Assembly (NCBI RefSeq): GCF_007197755.1
Contig: NZ_CP041636.1
Span: 2,950,001-3,014,000 of the forward strand
Direction: 5' to 3'
From: Ferrovibrio terrae
GTDB taxonomy: Bacteria; Pseudomonadota; Alphaproteobacteria; Ferrovibrionales; Ferrovibrionaceae
Length of the DNA stretch: 64,000 nucleotides
A program made the translations under genes and the position numbers. The notes under the pieces are model-generated. The model saw only the letters and a list, made by a program, of their open reading frames with translations. It had not been told where the DNA came from and ran no database searches. Positions within the stretch are counted from its first letter, which is position 1. Each line of letters starts with the position of its first letter. Shown here one piece after another: positions 27,284 through 35,990 of this stretch.

Positions 27284-28162
27284 ATGCTGACAGAAAATCC
27301 CACCACTGTATCGTCCAAGGCTGGTTTTCCCGGCGCAGCCCTGCTGCGCGACGGCAAACGCACCCTGCGGTCGCTCTGCCCGCAATCCGTGCTGAACTGG
27401 CGCGAGGAACAGTTCTACCTGCGCTATGGCGAAGTCGAACTGCACCTGTTGGGCCTGCTGTGCGATCCTCAGCGCGACGCCATTGATGTCGGCGCCAATG
27501 ACGGCTGCTACGTCCACTTCATGCGCAAATATTCCCGCATGGTGCATGCCTTCGAGCCGATACCGTCGCTCGCCGACGCACTGCGCGAGAAATTCGAGAG
27601 CAAGGTGACCGTACATCCGGTGGCGCTGTCGCACGAAGCCGGCGAAACCGAGTTGCGCATTCCGGTGGTGGACGGCGTGGCGGTGACCGGCTGTTCCACC
27701 ATTTCGGACGGGGCCTCCGCCACCTATCCCGGCTTCACCACGATCCGCGTACCGCTGGATCGCCTTGATGCGGTCTATCAGGGCGATGTCGGCTTCATCA
27801 AGATCGACGTCGAAGGACATGAGCAGGCCGTGCTGGATGGCGCTGTCGGCACCATCCGCCGCTGCCAGCCGCGCATGCTGGTCGAGGTGGATGAACGGCT
27901 GGCGCCGGGCGGGCTGGCGCGGGCGCGCGGTTATTTCGATGAATTGGGCTATCGCGGCTATTTCATCGCCGATGGCGGGTTGCATCTGGCCAAGACCTTC
28001 TCGCCGGCGAAATACCAGCGGCCGGAAAACCTGCCGGATCTCACCGCGCCGCTGACCGAGCGCCAGCGTTTCGGGCGCTATGTCTACAACTTCATTTTTC
28101 TGCCGGAGAATGAAGCACCGGACCTGCCGCACCGGATCGCGGAAAAGCTCAAGCGCCTCTAG
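27284..28162 (+). CDS. FkbM-family methyltransferase
   Basis: A 292-residue SAM-dependent methyltransferase of the FkbM type, which usually O-methylates sugars or polyketides. The SAM motif is AIDVGANDGCYVHFMRK, followed by VHAFEPIPSLADALREKF and the signature FIKIDVEGHEQAVLDGA. GCGAGGAG precedes ATG 27284. It converges with a glycosyltransferase gene, sharing a CTAG at the stops, and the region downstream encodes an aminotransferase and a monooxygenase-like protein, so a methylated surface or flagellar glycan is a reasonable inference. Confidence 0.87.
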   Translation: MLTENPTTVSSKAGFPGAALLRDGKRTLRSLCPQSVLNWREEQFYLRYGEVELHLLGLLCDPQRDAIDVGANDGCYVHFMRKYSRMVHAFEPIPSLADALREKFESKVTVHPVALSHEAGETELRIPVVDGVAVTGCSTISDGASATYPGFTTIRVPLDRLDAVYQGDVGFIKIDVEGHEQAVLDGAVGTIRRCQPRMLVEVDERLAPGGLARARGYFDELGYRGYFIADGGLHLAKTFSPAKYQRPENLPDLTAPLTERQRFGRYVYNFIFLPENEAPDLPHRIAEKLKRL

Positions 28163-29409
28163 TTGGCGCCTGTAGTCGACAGCGGTAAGGGCGGCGGCCC
28201 GGCCAGTATGCCGGCATCTCTCCGGCTCCCGCGTCGGCGCTGTGCATCGCGCAGCACATGCAGCAGGAAACTGCCGATCTCGCTCCAGTCGAATACGCGA
28301 TCGCAGGCTGCATAGGCGGCTGCCTGCTGTGCATTCAGGGCAGGGATGTCGTCGACTGCATCGGCAACGCCCTGCGCCAGCGCGGTATGGCTGGCGTAGT
28401 CCTGGATTGAAACACCGTTTACCAGCGGCGTGCCGGGCACCGCGCCCTGCATGGCGAAGATCGGCACGCGATGGAAGACGTAGTCCAGCGTCTTGAGCTT
28501 GAAGCCACCGAGCAGATCCGGCACCAGCGCGATGCGTGCTCCGGCCAGATAAGGCCGGATATCTGACACGCCGCCGGTGAAATCGACAGCGGGATACTGC
28601 GCGGCGAGGCGGGCGAGATAACCTGCTTCCGTCTGTCCCACGATCTGCAGGTCGATCTTCTCCTGCTCGAAGATCGGCACGGCAGCGGCAAGGAAAGCTT
28701 CCAGGCTGATCCGCTTTGGCAGCCAGTCGAAGCTGCCGACGATGACGGCGCGGCGCGGCAGGGATGCGTCGATCTCGCGCTGGCTACGGCTGCCACCATA
28801 ACCCGGCCGCAGCAGCGCCACGGAGGGCGCACGCGGGTCGGAGGCGAATTTCTCCACGTCCTCTGGGGTATTCGCCGTGGCGAGATCGGCATGGCGCAGC
28901 AGGCGGCGTTCCAGCCGGTTGACCTTCACGGCATCCAGTCCGCGCAGCAGGCGGCGCGGCAGGCTGCTGTCCTCATGGGCAGCGATATGCCGGGCGACGC
29001 TCTGTTCGTGGTTATGCGATAGATAGACGAGTGCAGTTTCCGGATTGCGCTGCTGGTAGCGCAACACGTCATCAAGCGCCCAGCCGATAGCGATGCTGTC
29101 GAACACGATGGCATCCCAGCTTTCCGCAAGGCATGCGGCCAGCGTCCGGCGCAGACCCGGGCTGCGGCTGCGCGAGGATACCTGCGGCCAGGGCGACAGC
29201 AGCATGCCGACGGAAGCTCGCGGCGTCTGTTGAGCCAACCGCCACACGATCTGCGGTGTCGTCGGGCGCGTGGCCGTCTCGCGCGCCAGTGCAGCGACAG
29301 TGAGTGTCGCGCCGGCTGCTGCCAGTGCGGCAATGAGGCCGCCTGAATAGATGTATTGCCCGTTGGTGCGGGGCTCAGGGTCGGCAAGGGTGAGCCACAG
29401 GCATTTCAT
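28159..29409 (-). CDS. Glycosyltransferase (GT-B fold, GT4-like)
   Basis: A 416-residue cytoplasmic protein with GT-B organisation. The N-terminal domain starts with MKCLWLTLADPEPRTNGQYI and a GGLIAALAAAGATLTVAAL helix. The C-terminal domain has RAVIVGSFDWLPKRISLEAF, IDLQIVGQTEAGYLARLAA, VDFTGGVSDIRPYLAGARIA and LLGGFKLKTLDYVFHRVPIF, where the usual nucleotide-sugar EXE region is replaced by GGFKLKTLDY, as in some GT4 relatives. AGGAGG stands before ATG 29409. The donor and acceptor are unknown. Confidence 0.85.
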   Translation of the reverse strand: MKCLWLTLADPEPRTNGQYIYSGGLIAALAAAGATLTVAALARETATRPTTPQIVWRLAQQTPRASVGMLLSPWPQVSSRSRSPGLRRTLAACLAESWDAIVFDSIAIGWALDDVLRYQQRNPETALVYLSHNHEQSVARHIAAHEDSSLPRRLLRGLDAVKVNRLERRLLRHADLATANTPEDVEKFASDPRAPSVALLRPGYGGSRSQREIDASLPRRAVIVGSFDWLPKRISLEAFLAAAVPIFEQEKIDLQIVGQTEAGYLARLAAQYPAVDFTGGVSDIRPYLAGARIALVPDLLGGFKLKTLDYVFHRVPIFAMQGAVPGTPLVNGVSIQDYASHTALAQGVADAVDDIPALNAQQAAAYAACDRVFDWSEIGSFLLHVLRDAQRRRGSRRDAGILAGPPPLPLSTTGAN

Positions 29410-29676
29410 ATGGCCTCCTGACGATTCGGTGTGGTCGGGGGATGACCACGGCCAGAAGATTGGCCCCGAGACGTAATGGCGGCCAGTGATCAAAAAGGGT
29501 CGGCGGCAGCCCGGGCGCTATTAAATTTCCTAGGAGGACGAGCCTGCTTTGCATCGCAATACGCATAACGCCTGCGCTGACACCGGCTAGTCACTGGTTG
29601 CAATAGGGATTCCGGCGGATCGTCGGTGGGCAAGAGCAGTGAAACCGTCGAAACGCTTCTCGGGAGGATAACGCCG

Positions 29677-31116
29677 GTGCTGGCTACGGAAGAAGAGCAG
29701 GATTTCTTGTCCTACACGTGCGAGCGGTCGGACAGCGTGCTCGCCGCCATCGAGAAATGCCTCGACAATGGCGTCGGGGCCTGCGTGGTGGTTGACGAGG
29801 GCAAGCCGGTAGGAAATGTCTCGCTGGATGATATCAGGCGCGCCATCCTGGATGGCAGCGCAATCCGCGAGCCGCGGCTGGAACCGCTGGTCAGTCGCAT
29901 GGCAGATCCGCTGGCCAATGGCCAGCTGCGTAACGATGTGAATGTCGATAACAGGATTCTCAGTCCGATCGTTACCGAAAACGGCTATCTCAGCGGCATC
30001 AAACTGGATCGCGGCGAGCAGTATGTCCAGATCGCGCATCCCGACCTGACGCGGCATGAATTCCGCGCCGTGCTGGACGCTTTCATCTCTTCATGGGTGT
30101 CGAGCAAGGGTACCTATATCGGGAAATTCGAGGAAGAGTTTTCCGCCTTTGTCGGACTTCCGCATGGTGTGGCGGTGTCGAACGGCACCACCGCGCTGCA
30201 TCTGGCGCTGGTCGCGCTTGGCGTCGGCCCGGGCGACGAGGTGATCGTGCCAGACCTGACCTTTGCCGCGACCATCAACGCGGTGCTCTATTGCGGCGCC
30301 ACGCCGGTGATCGTGGATATCGATCCGCAGAGCTGGACCATGACCGCGGCGGGCTTCGCGGCTGCCTGCACGCCAAATACCAAAGCGGTGATCCCGGTGC
30401 ATCTGCATGGCCGCCCGGCCGAGATCGGTCCTATTGCCGAACTGGCGCACAGTCGCGGCATCTTCGTCATTGAAGATTGTGCCGAGGCTCATGGTGCCAC
30501 CTATGAAGGTACCAAGGTCGGCAGCTTCAGCGACATCGCCTGCTTCTCGTTCTTTGCCAACAAGATTGTCACCACCGGCGAAGGCGGCATGTGCCTGACC
30601 GCCTCCGACAGCCATGCGCGAATGCTGCGTGAGCTGCGCGACCATGGCATGATGCCGGGCAAGTCCTACTGGCACGAGCGGGTCGGTTACAACTACCGCA
30701 TGACCAACCTGCAGGCGGCGATCGGCCAGTCACAGATCTGGCGCATCGACCGTATTCTCGACCGCAATCGCAGCATCGCCGAACGCTATCGCCGTGCACT
30801 CGACGGCATTCCAGGTATTGCCTTCCCGCCGACGCTGCCCGACGCCTGTGGCAGCGTGGTCTGGCTGACCTGCCTGCAGGTGCCGGCGCATCTGCGCAGC
30901 CATCTGATCGCTGCGGCCCATATGGCGGAAATTGAAATGCGGCCGTTCTTCCATTCACTGTCGGCCATGCCGCTTTACGAGAAATACGCCGGCGATTGCC
31001 CGCATAGCCGCGCCTTGTCGGAAACCGGTATCAACCTGCCGACCTCGCGCTCAGTGGACGAGCAGGTAATCGAGCGCGTTGCCACCCTGATCCGGAAAGT
31101 GATGGAGGCTGTGTGA
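29677..31116 (+). CDS. DegT/DnrJ/EryC1/StrS aminotransferase with an N-terminal CBS domain
   Basis: About 479 residues in two parts. The first roughly 85 residues form a CBS-type module (SDSVLAAIEKCLDNGVGACV, VVDEGKPVGNVSLDDIRRAI) of the style found at the N-terminus of nucleotidyltransferases in sialic-acid-like sugar pathways. The rest is a PLP sugar aminotransferase with SNGTTALHLALVALGVGPGD, cofactor Asp in VIEDCAEAHG and Schiff-base Lys in FFANKIVTTGEGG (about 296). Such enzymes make amino sugars on nucleotide carriers. GTG 29677 is chosen because GGGAGG stands nine bases before it; GTG 29626 has only a weak site. The stop overlaps the next start by four bases. Confidence 0.88.
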   Translation: MLATEEEQDFLSYTCERSDSVLAAIEKCLDNGVGACVVVDEGKPVGNVSLDDIRRAILDGSAIREPRLEPLVSRMADPLANGQLRNDVNVDNRILSPIVTENGYLSGIKLDRGEQYVQIAHPDLTRHEFRAVLDAFISSWVSSKGTYIGKFEEEFSAFVGLPHGVAVSNGTTALHLALVALGVGPGDEVIVPDLTFAATINAVLYCGATPVIVDIDPQSWTMTAAGFAAACTPNTKAVIPVHLHGRPAEIGPIAELAHSRGIFVIEDCAEAHGATYEGTKVGSFSDIACFSFFANKIVTTGEGGMCLTASDSHARMLRELRDHGMMPGKSYWHERVGYNYRMTNLQAAIGQSQIWRIDRILDRNRSIAERYRRALDGIPGIAFPPTLPDACGSVVWLTCLQVPAHLRSHLIAAAHMAEIEMRPFFHSLSAMPLYEKYAGDCPHSRALSETGINLPTSRSVDEQVIERVATLIRKVMEAV

Positions 31117-32444
31117 CTCTGCCATCGACCATCATCCTGGGCGGCGGGCCCGGCGGTACCGGCCCGCTGGTCTGGGCCGCGCAAACAGGTCTTCTCGATG
31201 CCTGGCTCGATCAGGGCATCGTGCTGGTGGACAGTCAGCCGAAACTCGGCGGCATGCTGGGCCGCTACGCGATCAATTCCGATACCCTGGGCGCTGCCTA
31301 TCTCGAATGCCTGGAGGCCGGCGGCGCGCATGCTGTCCTGCGCGAGATGCGCGCCGATCCGGTGGTGCAGGAGATGCAGGCCTACCGCAAGGGCTTTCCG
31401 CCGCTGTCGCTGGTCGGGCGTTTCATGGCCCGCCTTGGTGCCGGGCTGCATGACGTGCTGGCGCGGCATCCGCGTTGCGCGGTACTGAGCAGCACCACGG
31501 CGCGATCGGTGACCATGCTGCCGGATGGCAGCGTGAAAGTGAAGGCGACCGGTAAGGTCGCGCGCGGGCACAGGCTGCAGGGCCGTTCGGTGGTTGTGGC
31601 GCTGGGCGGCACGCATCCCGTGCCGTTTCCAACCTACAGAGGTGCCCTGCCTGCATTGCCATCCGACACCATCCTGACGCCGGCCGGTCTGTACCGGGCC
31701 GCCGAAATACTGCGGCAGGCAAAGCAGCCGCGCGTGGTGGTTCTGGGCGGATCGCACAGTGCCTATTCGGTGGCCTGGGCGCTGACGCATCTCCTGGGCG
31801 AGGAAGCAGTGCCCGGTCTTGAGATCGTGCTGCTGTCGCGCCGCGAGCCGCCGGTTTTCTATGCCAGCGCGGCCGCAGCCGCAGCCGATGGTTACGTCTT
31901 TGTTGACGGTGATATCTGTCCGCGCACCGGCCGGGTCAACCGTCTCGGCGGCTTGCGTGGCAACGGCCGGGAAATCTGGCGACAGATGCGGCATCACCCG
32001 GGCAGCCTGCGGGTCCGCAGCCAGAATGAAATGGAATTGTCGGCCACGGAGCTGCGCGCGCTGCTGACTGAAGCCGCCCTGCTGGTGCCGGCTTTCGGCT
32101 ACCGCTCGCGGCAATTGCCGGTTCTCGATCATGCCGGTGCTCGTGTTGCGCTGCAGACCGATCCGACGCTGCCGGTGGTGGACACCGAGTGCCGGCTCTG
32201 TTGCGCCGACGGCAGTGTGCTGCCGAATCTGTTCGGCATCGGCCTGGGCACGGGCTTCCGTCCAACCGAGGCGATGGGCGGCGAGCCGAATTTCACCGGA
32301 CAGGCCAACAGCCTCTGGCTTTACCAGAATGACATCGGCGCTACGGTGTTCAGGGGTGTACAGCAGGCCATGCTGGAGCGGCGGCCAGCGCCAACGCGTT
32401 CGACAGCCGCGACGGCCCTGGGCGAGGCGCTGGCCTTCGGCTAG
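31113..32444 (+). CDS. FAD-dependent oxidoreductase, possible flavin monooxygenase
   Basis: A 443-residue flavoprotein. The N-terminal dinucleotide motif is ILGGGPGGTGPLVWAA, followed by IVLVDSQPKLGGMLGRYAI, and a second nucleotide-binding motif VVVLGGSHSAYSVAWALTHL lies near residue 210. The two-motif layout and the GTGFRPTEAMGGEPNFTGQA C-terminal region resemble class B/N-hydroxylating monooxygenases, but I cannot place it in a named subfamily. GTG 31113 overlaps the aminotransferase stop (GTGA), so both proteins are made together and probably act in one pathway, such as oxidation of an amino sugar or its precursor. Confidence 0.75.
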   Translation: MTLPSTIILGGGPGGTGPLVWAAQTGLLDAWLDQGIVLVDSQPKLGGMLGRYAINSDTLGAAYLECLEAGGAHAVLREMRADPVVQEMQAYRKGFPPLSLVGRFMARLGAGLHDVLARHPRCAVLSSTTARSVTMLPDGSVKVKATGKVARGHRLQGRSVVVALGGTHPVPFPTYRGALPALPSDTILTPAGLYRAAEILRQAKQPRVVVLGGSHSAYSVAWALTHLLGEEAVPGLEIVLLSRREPPVFYASAAAAAADGYVFVDGDICPRTGRVNRLGGLRGNGREIWRQMRHHPGSLRVRSQNEMELSATELRALLTEAALLVPAFGYRSRQLPVLDHAGARVALQTDPTLPVVDTECRLCCADGSVLPNLFGIGLGTGFRPTEAMGGEPNFTGQANSLWLYQNDIGATVFRGVQQAMLERRPAPTRSTAATALGEALAFG

Positions 32445-32465
32445 ATCATCTCCCTAGATCATCTC
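32441..32465. repeat. Tandem duplication of a 12-13 bp stop-containing segment
   Basis: CTAGATCATCTC occurs at 32441-32452 and again at 32454-32465, one base apart. The plus-strand FAD gene ends on the TAG of the first copy and the minus-strand aldo/keto reductase ends on the TAG of the second copy. Confidence 0.8.
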
Positions 32466-33296
32466 GAGGGGCTGCGCGCGGTTCGGCGGCGGAAACATGC
32501 GATCGAGCGCGACAAGGTCCTCGGTGCTGAGCTTCAGCCTGAGCGCGGCATGGTTGTCGCGTACATGCTGCTCGGCGGTGGCCTTGGGGATCGAAATCAC
32601 GTTGTCCTGCCGCAGCAGCCAGGCCAGCGCCACCTGCGCCGGCGTGGCATTCAGTCGCCCGGCAATCTCCTTCAACTCCTTGTGCCTAGCCAGCCGGCCC
32701 TGCTCGATAGGTGAATAGGCCATGATGGGCTGTTGCTGTTTACGCTGCCAGGGCAGCAGGTCGAATTCGATGCCGCGTCGGGTCAGATTGTAGAGCACCT
32801 GATTGGTCGCGCAGGCGTTGCCGCGTGGGTCGCGTGTCAGTTCCTGCATGTCGTTGATATCGAGATTGCTGACACCCCAGTGGCGGATCTTGCCGGCCTG
32901 CTGCAGTTCCTCGAAGGCATCCAGCGTTTCCGACAGTGGCGGGCTGCCGCGCCAGTGCAGCAGATAGAGATCGATGCGGTCGGTGCGCAGGCGCTTCAGG
33001 CTGCGCTCGCAGGATGCCAGCGTCCCCTTGCGGCTGGAATTGCTCGGCAGCACCTTGCTGACCAGGAAGAGGCCGTCGCGCCGGCCGGCAATCGCTTCGC
33101 CGGTCAGCTCCTCGGCGCCGCCGCTGGCATACATCTCGGCCGTGTCGATCAGTGTCATGCCGAGTTCGATGCCCAGCCGCAGCGCGGCGATCTCGGCCTT
33201 GCGCAGGGCAGGTGTCTCGGCCATCTGCCATGTGCCCTGGCCCAGCCGCGGTACGACCTCGCCATTCGGTAAGCGAACGGTAATTATCGCGGTCAT
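32454..33296 (-). CDS. Aldo/keto reductase
   Basis: A 280-residue NADPH-dependent reductase with the AKR barrel. Motifs are GQGTWQMAE at the cofactor site, catalytic Asp/Tyr in GMTLIDTAEMYASGGAEEL, Lys in LFLVSKVLPSN and His in LYLLHWRGSPPLSETLDAF, then IRHWGVSNLDINDM. The C-terminal SIPKATAEQHVRDNHAAL binds NADP. GGAGGCTCC precedes ATG 33296. It converges with the FAD gene at a duplicated CTAG and has no obvious pathway partner; substrate unknown. Confidence 0.92.
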   Translation of the reverse strand: MTAIITVRLPNGEVVPRLGQGTWQMAETPALRKAEIAALRLGIELGMTLIDTAEMYASGGAEELTGEAIAGRRDGLFLVSKVLPSNSSRKGTLASCERSLKRLRTDRIDLYLLHWRGSPPLSETLDAFEELQQAGKIRHWGVSNLDINDMQELTRDPRGNACATNQVLYNLTRRGIEFDLLPWQRKQQQPIMAYSPIEQGRLARHKELKEIAGRLNATPAQVALAWLLRQDNVISIPKATAEQHVRDNHAALRLKLSTEDLVALDRMFPPPNRAQPLEMI

Positions 33297-33346
33297 GGAG
33301 CCTCCGGTGCAGAGGCCGTCAGACTAGCGCCATTGCGGTCGCGTGG

Positions 33347-34123
33347 CTATTGCGCACCCGACGCTTCGGTTGCCACCGCCTGTGTCACGCTCAGGTGATG
33401 TACCAGGCCAATGCCATCGACGGTGAGCTGGCGCACATCCTGGAACAGCACGGCGAGCTGAAGGCTGGCGACAAAGGCCGCGCAGTAGAATGACATCGCA
33501 TGCGCCTTCTCCCAGCGCAGCAGTGGCTGGGCCAGCAGGCGCGGCCGCAACACCAGGAAGGACGCCTGCATGATGACGATACCGACCACCGCGCCAACCA
33601 GGATGTCGGTGGCATAGTGATAGCCGAGGAAGATGCGCGGCAGACAGATGCCGATGCTGGCCCACAGGAAGGCGAAGACGCCCAGCGCGCGATGCAGACG
33701 CCACACTGCCAGAGCCAATGCAAAGAACAGCACCGCATGGTCGCTCGGGAAGGAGCTCCAGCCGTCCAGCGTATCGGGATTGACCACGGTTGGCGGAGTC
33801 AGGCTCAGCGCATCGTTATGCAATGGCCGTTCGCGGAATGGCAGCATGAGCTGCAGCACGCGGGCGACGCCGATGGCGATGATCGCGCCGGCCAGTGCGG
33901 TCAGGATGGTCTGACGACGCGGTGTGGTTTCCTCGTCGCGCTTGAACCACAGCCACCAGAAAAAGGCCATGAACAGGCCGCCCTTCAGCATGGCAGAATC
34001 GGCGAGATTGTAGATGAAACGGTCGAGCGCCGGTGTGTGGCCTGCATAGCTGTTGAGCCACAGGCTGACGGCATGATCCCAGCTGATGACCGGGGCGAGG
34101 GTGGCGGCAAAGTCGTGTAGCAT
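33347..34123 (-). CDS. PAP2-family membrane phosphatase
   Basis: About 258 residues with six hydrophobic segments. The PAP2 active site is complete: LMLPFRERPLH (arginine-proline motif), WSSFPSDHAVLFFALAL (phosphate-binding serine-histidine motif) and LPRIFLGYHYATDILVGAVV (nucleophile-assisting histidine). Such enzymes dephosphorylate undecaprenyl pyrophosphate or phosphatidic acid in the membrane. ATG 34123 and GTG 34132 are both possible starts; neither has a strong ribosome site. It is divergent from flgD. Confidence 0.88.
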   Translation of the reverse strand: MLHDFAATLAPVISWDHAVSLWLNSYAGHTPALDRFIYNLADSAMLKGGLFMAFFWWLWFKRDEETTPRRQTILTALAGAIIAIGVARVLQLMLPFRERPLHNDALSLTPPTVVNPDTLDGWSSFPSDHAVLFFALALAVWRLHRALGVFAFLWASIGICLPRIFLGYHYATDILVGAVVGIVIMQASFLVLRPRLLAQPLLRWEKAHAMSFYCAAFVASLQLAVLFQDVRQLTVDGIGLVHHLSVTQAVATEASGAQ

Positions 34124-34242
34124 GGCGGACACCGTACTGTAATTTTTCTGACATTAATGTTTCACGATTTCTCGTGCCGCGCCTCCGACAAGCAGCCGCG
34201 CTGCGATGACCAAATGGTGACCGCAACTGCGCCGCAATATGG

Positions 34243-34256
34243 CTAACGGGAATTAA
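34243..34256. promoter_or_regulatory. CTAA-N6-TTAA site upstream of flgD
   Basis: CTAACGGGAATTAA lies about 105 bp before the flgD start. It closely resembles TTAACGGGTTTTAA at 37082-37095 in the next flagellar intergenic region and recalls CtrA-type boxes, although those are usually given with a seven-base spacer. Confidence 0.4.
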
Positions 34257-34361
34257 TGCTTGTTTTGTAATTTGTTACGTAGCGTTGCACGGCGCAGATT
34301 GCTGCATCGCAGTCGCTTGGCTCGCGCTAGACCATGGCCGCACTTCAAAGGAGAAGCAGCC

Positions 34362-35087
34362 ATGGTCACCGGTGTCAGCAACGTCAATACGAATCAGGCT
34401 TCAGCCGCGAATAACTCTGCCAGCGCACTGGCCGGCAATTTCGAGATGTTCCTGCATCTGCTGACCACGCAGCTGAAGAACCAGGATCCGACCTCGCCGA
34501 TGGATCCGAGCGAATTCACCCAGCAGCTGGTGCAGTTCAGCCAGGTCGAGCAGCAGATCAACATCAACAAGAATCTCGAATCGATGATGGCGATGCTGAA
34601 GACCCAGCAGTCCAGCGCCAATCTGAACTACATCGGCAAGGTGATCGATTTCGAAAGTCCAGACGTCGAGCTGGCCGAAGGGGGTTCGGCCTTCTGGACC
34701 TACAACCTGCCGCCCGGCACCGAGATGGTGGAATTCAAGATCGTCGATGAGGACGGCAAAGTGGTACGCAGCGGCAGCATGCCGGCCAAGGATGTGGTGA
34801 TGGGTCCCAATGGTCGCACCGAAGTGGCCTGGGATGGCACGGATGCCGAGGGCGACGAATGTGATCCCGGAACCTATACGCTGGAGATCAAGGCAAAGGA
34901 TTCCGCCGGCAAGGTCATCGATGGTGCCAACGTCAACGGGCGCGGCTATGTGCAGTCGGTCGAGGTGATCGATGGCGTGCAGTATCTGATCGCCTCAGGC
35001 ACCAAGGTTCCGCCCGATGAAGTCGTCGGTGCTTTTGATCCCGGTCAGATTCCTGAGCCTGAAGATCCGGAAGAAGAGGAGGCATGA
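34362..35087 (+). CDS. flgD: Flagellar hook assembly protein FlgD
   Basis: A 241-residue hook-capping protein, exported through the flagellar type III system. The N-terminal FlgD signature is MFLHLLTTQLKNQDPTSPMD followed by PSEFTQQLVQFSQVEQQINI. The C-terminal half is the beta-rich tudor/FnIII-like part (FWTYNLPPGTEMVEFKIVDE, VAWDGTDAEG, YTLEIKAKD). An acidic tail (PEDPEEEEA) is unusual. The start has AGGAGAAG before ATG 34362. Translation from upstream in-frame codons is unlikely, since those residues are basic and non-homologous. It needs FlgE, which is encoded at 37357. Confidence 0.94.
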   Translation: MVTGVSNVNTNQASAANNSASALAGNFEMFLHLLTTQLKNQDPTSPMDPSEFTQQLVQFSQVEQQININKNLESMMAMLKTQQSSANLNYIGKVIDFESPDVELAEGGSAFWTYNLPPGTEMVEFKIVDEDGKVVRSGSMPAKDVVMGPNGRTEVAWDGTDAEGDECDPGTYTLEIKAKDSAGKVIDGANVNGRGYVQSVEVIDGVQYLIASGTKVPPDEVVGAFDPGQIPEPEDPEEEEA

Positions 35088-35110
35088 GTGCGCATTTCTT
35101 GCACTCTTGG

Positions 35111-35124
35111 TAAACGCGCGTTAA
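35111..35124. promoter_or_regulatory. TAAA-N6-TTAA site upstream of the response regulator gene
   Basis: TAAACGCGCGTTAA lies about 95 bp before the proposed start of the OmpR-type regulator and differs by one base from the TTAA-N6-TTAA sites in neighbouring flagellar intergenic regions. Another reading is chance in an AT-richer gap. Confidence 0.3.
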
Positions 35125-35217
35125 TAGCGCTGCGTTACAAACTCTTGCTTTCACAAGACAATTGCGGCTGGCATCATGCGCCTGCATGAAACTTTGATTC
35201 CCCCAGTGCAGAGTCCG

Positions 35218-35943
35218 ATGTCCCGTACGCCTCATATCCTGATCGTCGATGGTGATCGCGAGATTCGTAATCGCGTCATGCGATTTCTCGTTGAACACGG
35301 TTTCCGCGTCACCCCGGCCGCCGACAGCCGTGGCATGTCGCTTGCGCTCAAGACCGGGCGCTTCGACCTGATCGTACTCGACCTGATGCTGCCTGGTGAA
35401 GATGGCGTGCAGCTGTTCCGCCGGCTGCGCCAGCAGGTGACGATGCCGATCCTGCTGCTGACGGCGCTGTCGGGCGAGGCCGACCGGGTTCTGGGCCTGG
35501 AAAGCGGCGCCGACGACTATCTGACCAAGCCGTTCAGCCCGCGTGAGCTGGTCGCCCGTATCAAGGCGGTCCTGCGGCGCAGCGTGGCCACCGTGTCTGA
35601 CGATAGCGATCGGCCGCAGGCCTATGCATTCGAAGGCTGGGTTCTGGAAACCGCCAAGCGCCATCTGCGCGCGCCCGGTGGCGGCATCCTGCCGCTGACA
35701 TCCGGGGAATTCGACCTGCTGCTGGCCTTCTGCGAACATCCGCAGCGCGTGCTGAGCCGGGAACAGCTGCTGGATCTGACCCGCGGCCGCTCCACCGTGC
35801 TGTTCGACCGCAGCATCGATGTGCAGGTCAGCCGCCTGCGCCGCAAGATCGAAGCCGATCCCAATATGCCCGAGCTGATCAAGACGGTGCGCGGTGGCGG
35901 CTATATCTTCACGCCGCCGGTGCAGGCGCTCCAGGCCGCCTAA
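35218..35943 (+). CDS. OmpR/PhoB-family response regulator
   Basis: A 241-residue transcription factor with a receiver domain and a winged-helix output domain. The phosphorylation site is Asp55 in LIVLDLMLPGEDG, with Thr82 (LLLTALSG) and Lys104 (YLTKPFSP). The acidic pair at residues 11-13 reads D-G-D instead of D-D, so one metal-binding acid is missing. The DNA-binding part has LTSGEFDLLLAFCEHPQRVL and VSRLRRKIEADP. ATG 35218 is chosen over 35176 because the receiver begins right after it. No histidine kinase is adjacent, so it is an orphan inside the flagellar locus and may regulate it. Confidence 0.92.
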   Translation: MSRTPHILIVDGDREIRNRVMRFLVEHGFRVTPAADSRGMSLALKTGRFDLIVLDLMLPGEDGVQLFRRLRQQVTMPILLLTALSGEADRVLGLESGADDYLTKPFSPRELVARIKAVLRRSVATVSDDSDRPQAYAFEGWVLETAKRHLRAPGGGILPLTSGEFDLLLAFCEHPQRVLSREQLLDLTRGRSTVLFDRSIDVQVSRLRRKIEADPNMPELIKTVRGGGYIFTPPVQALQAA

Positions 35944-35951
35944 GCATCAAG

Positions 35952-35987
35952 CCCTAAGCATGGAGCTTGGGGGCGGCCTGGTTTTTT
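35952..35987 (+). terminator. Probable terminator after the response regulator gene
   Basis: GCCCTAAGC pairs with GCTTGGGGGC (one bulge and one G-T pair) around a short loop, and TTTTTT follows seven bases later. It separates the regulator gene from the convergent flagellar gene. Confidence 0.5.
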
Positions 35988-35990
35988 ACC

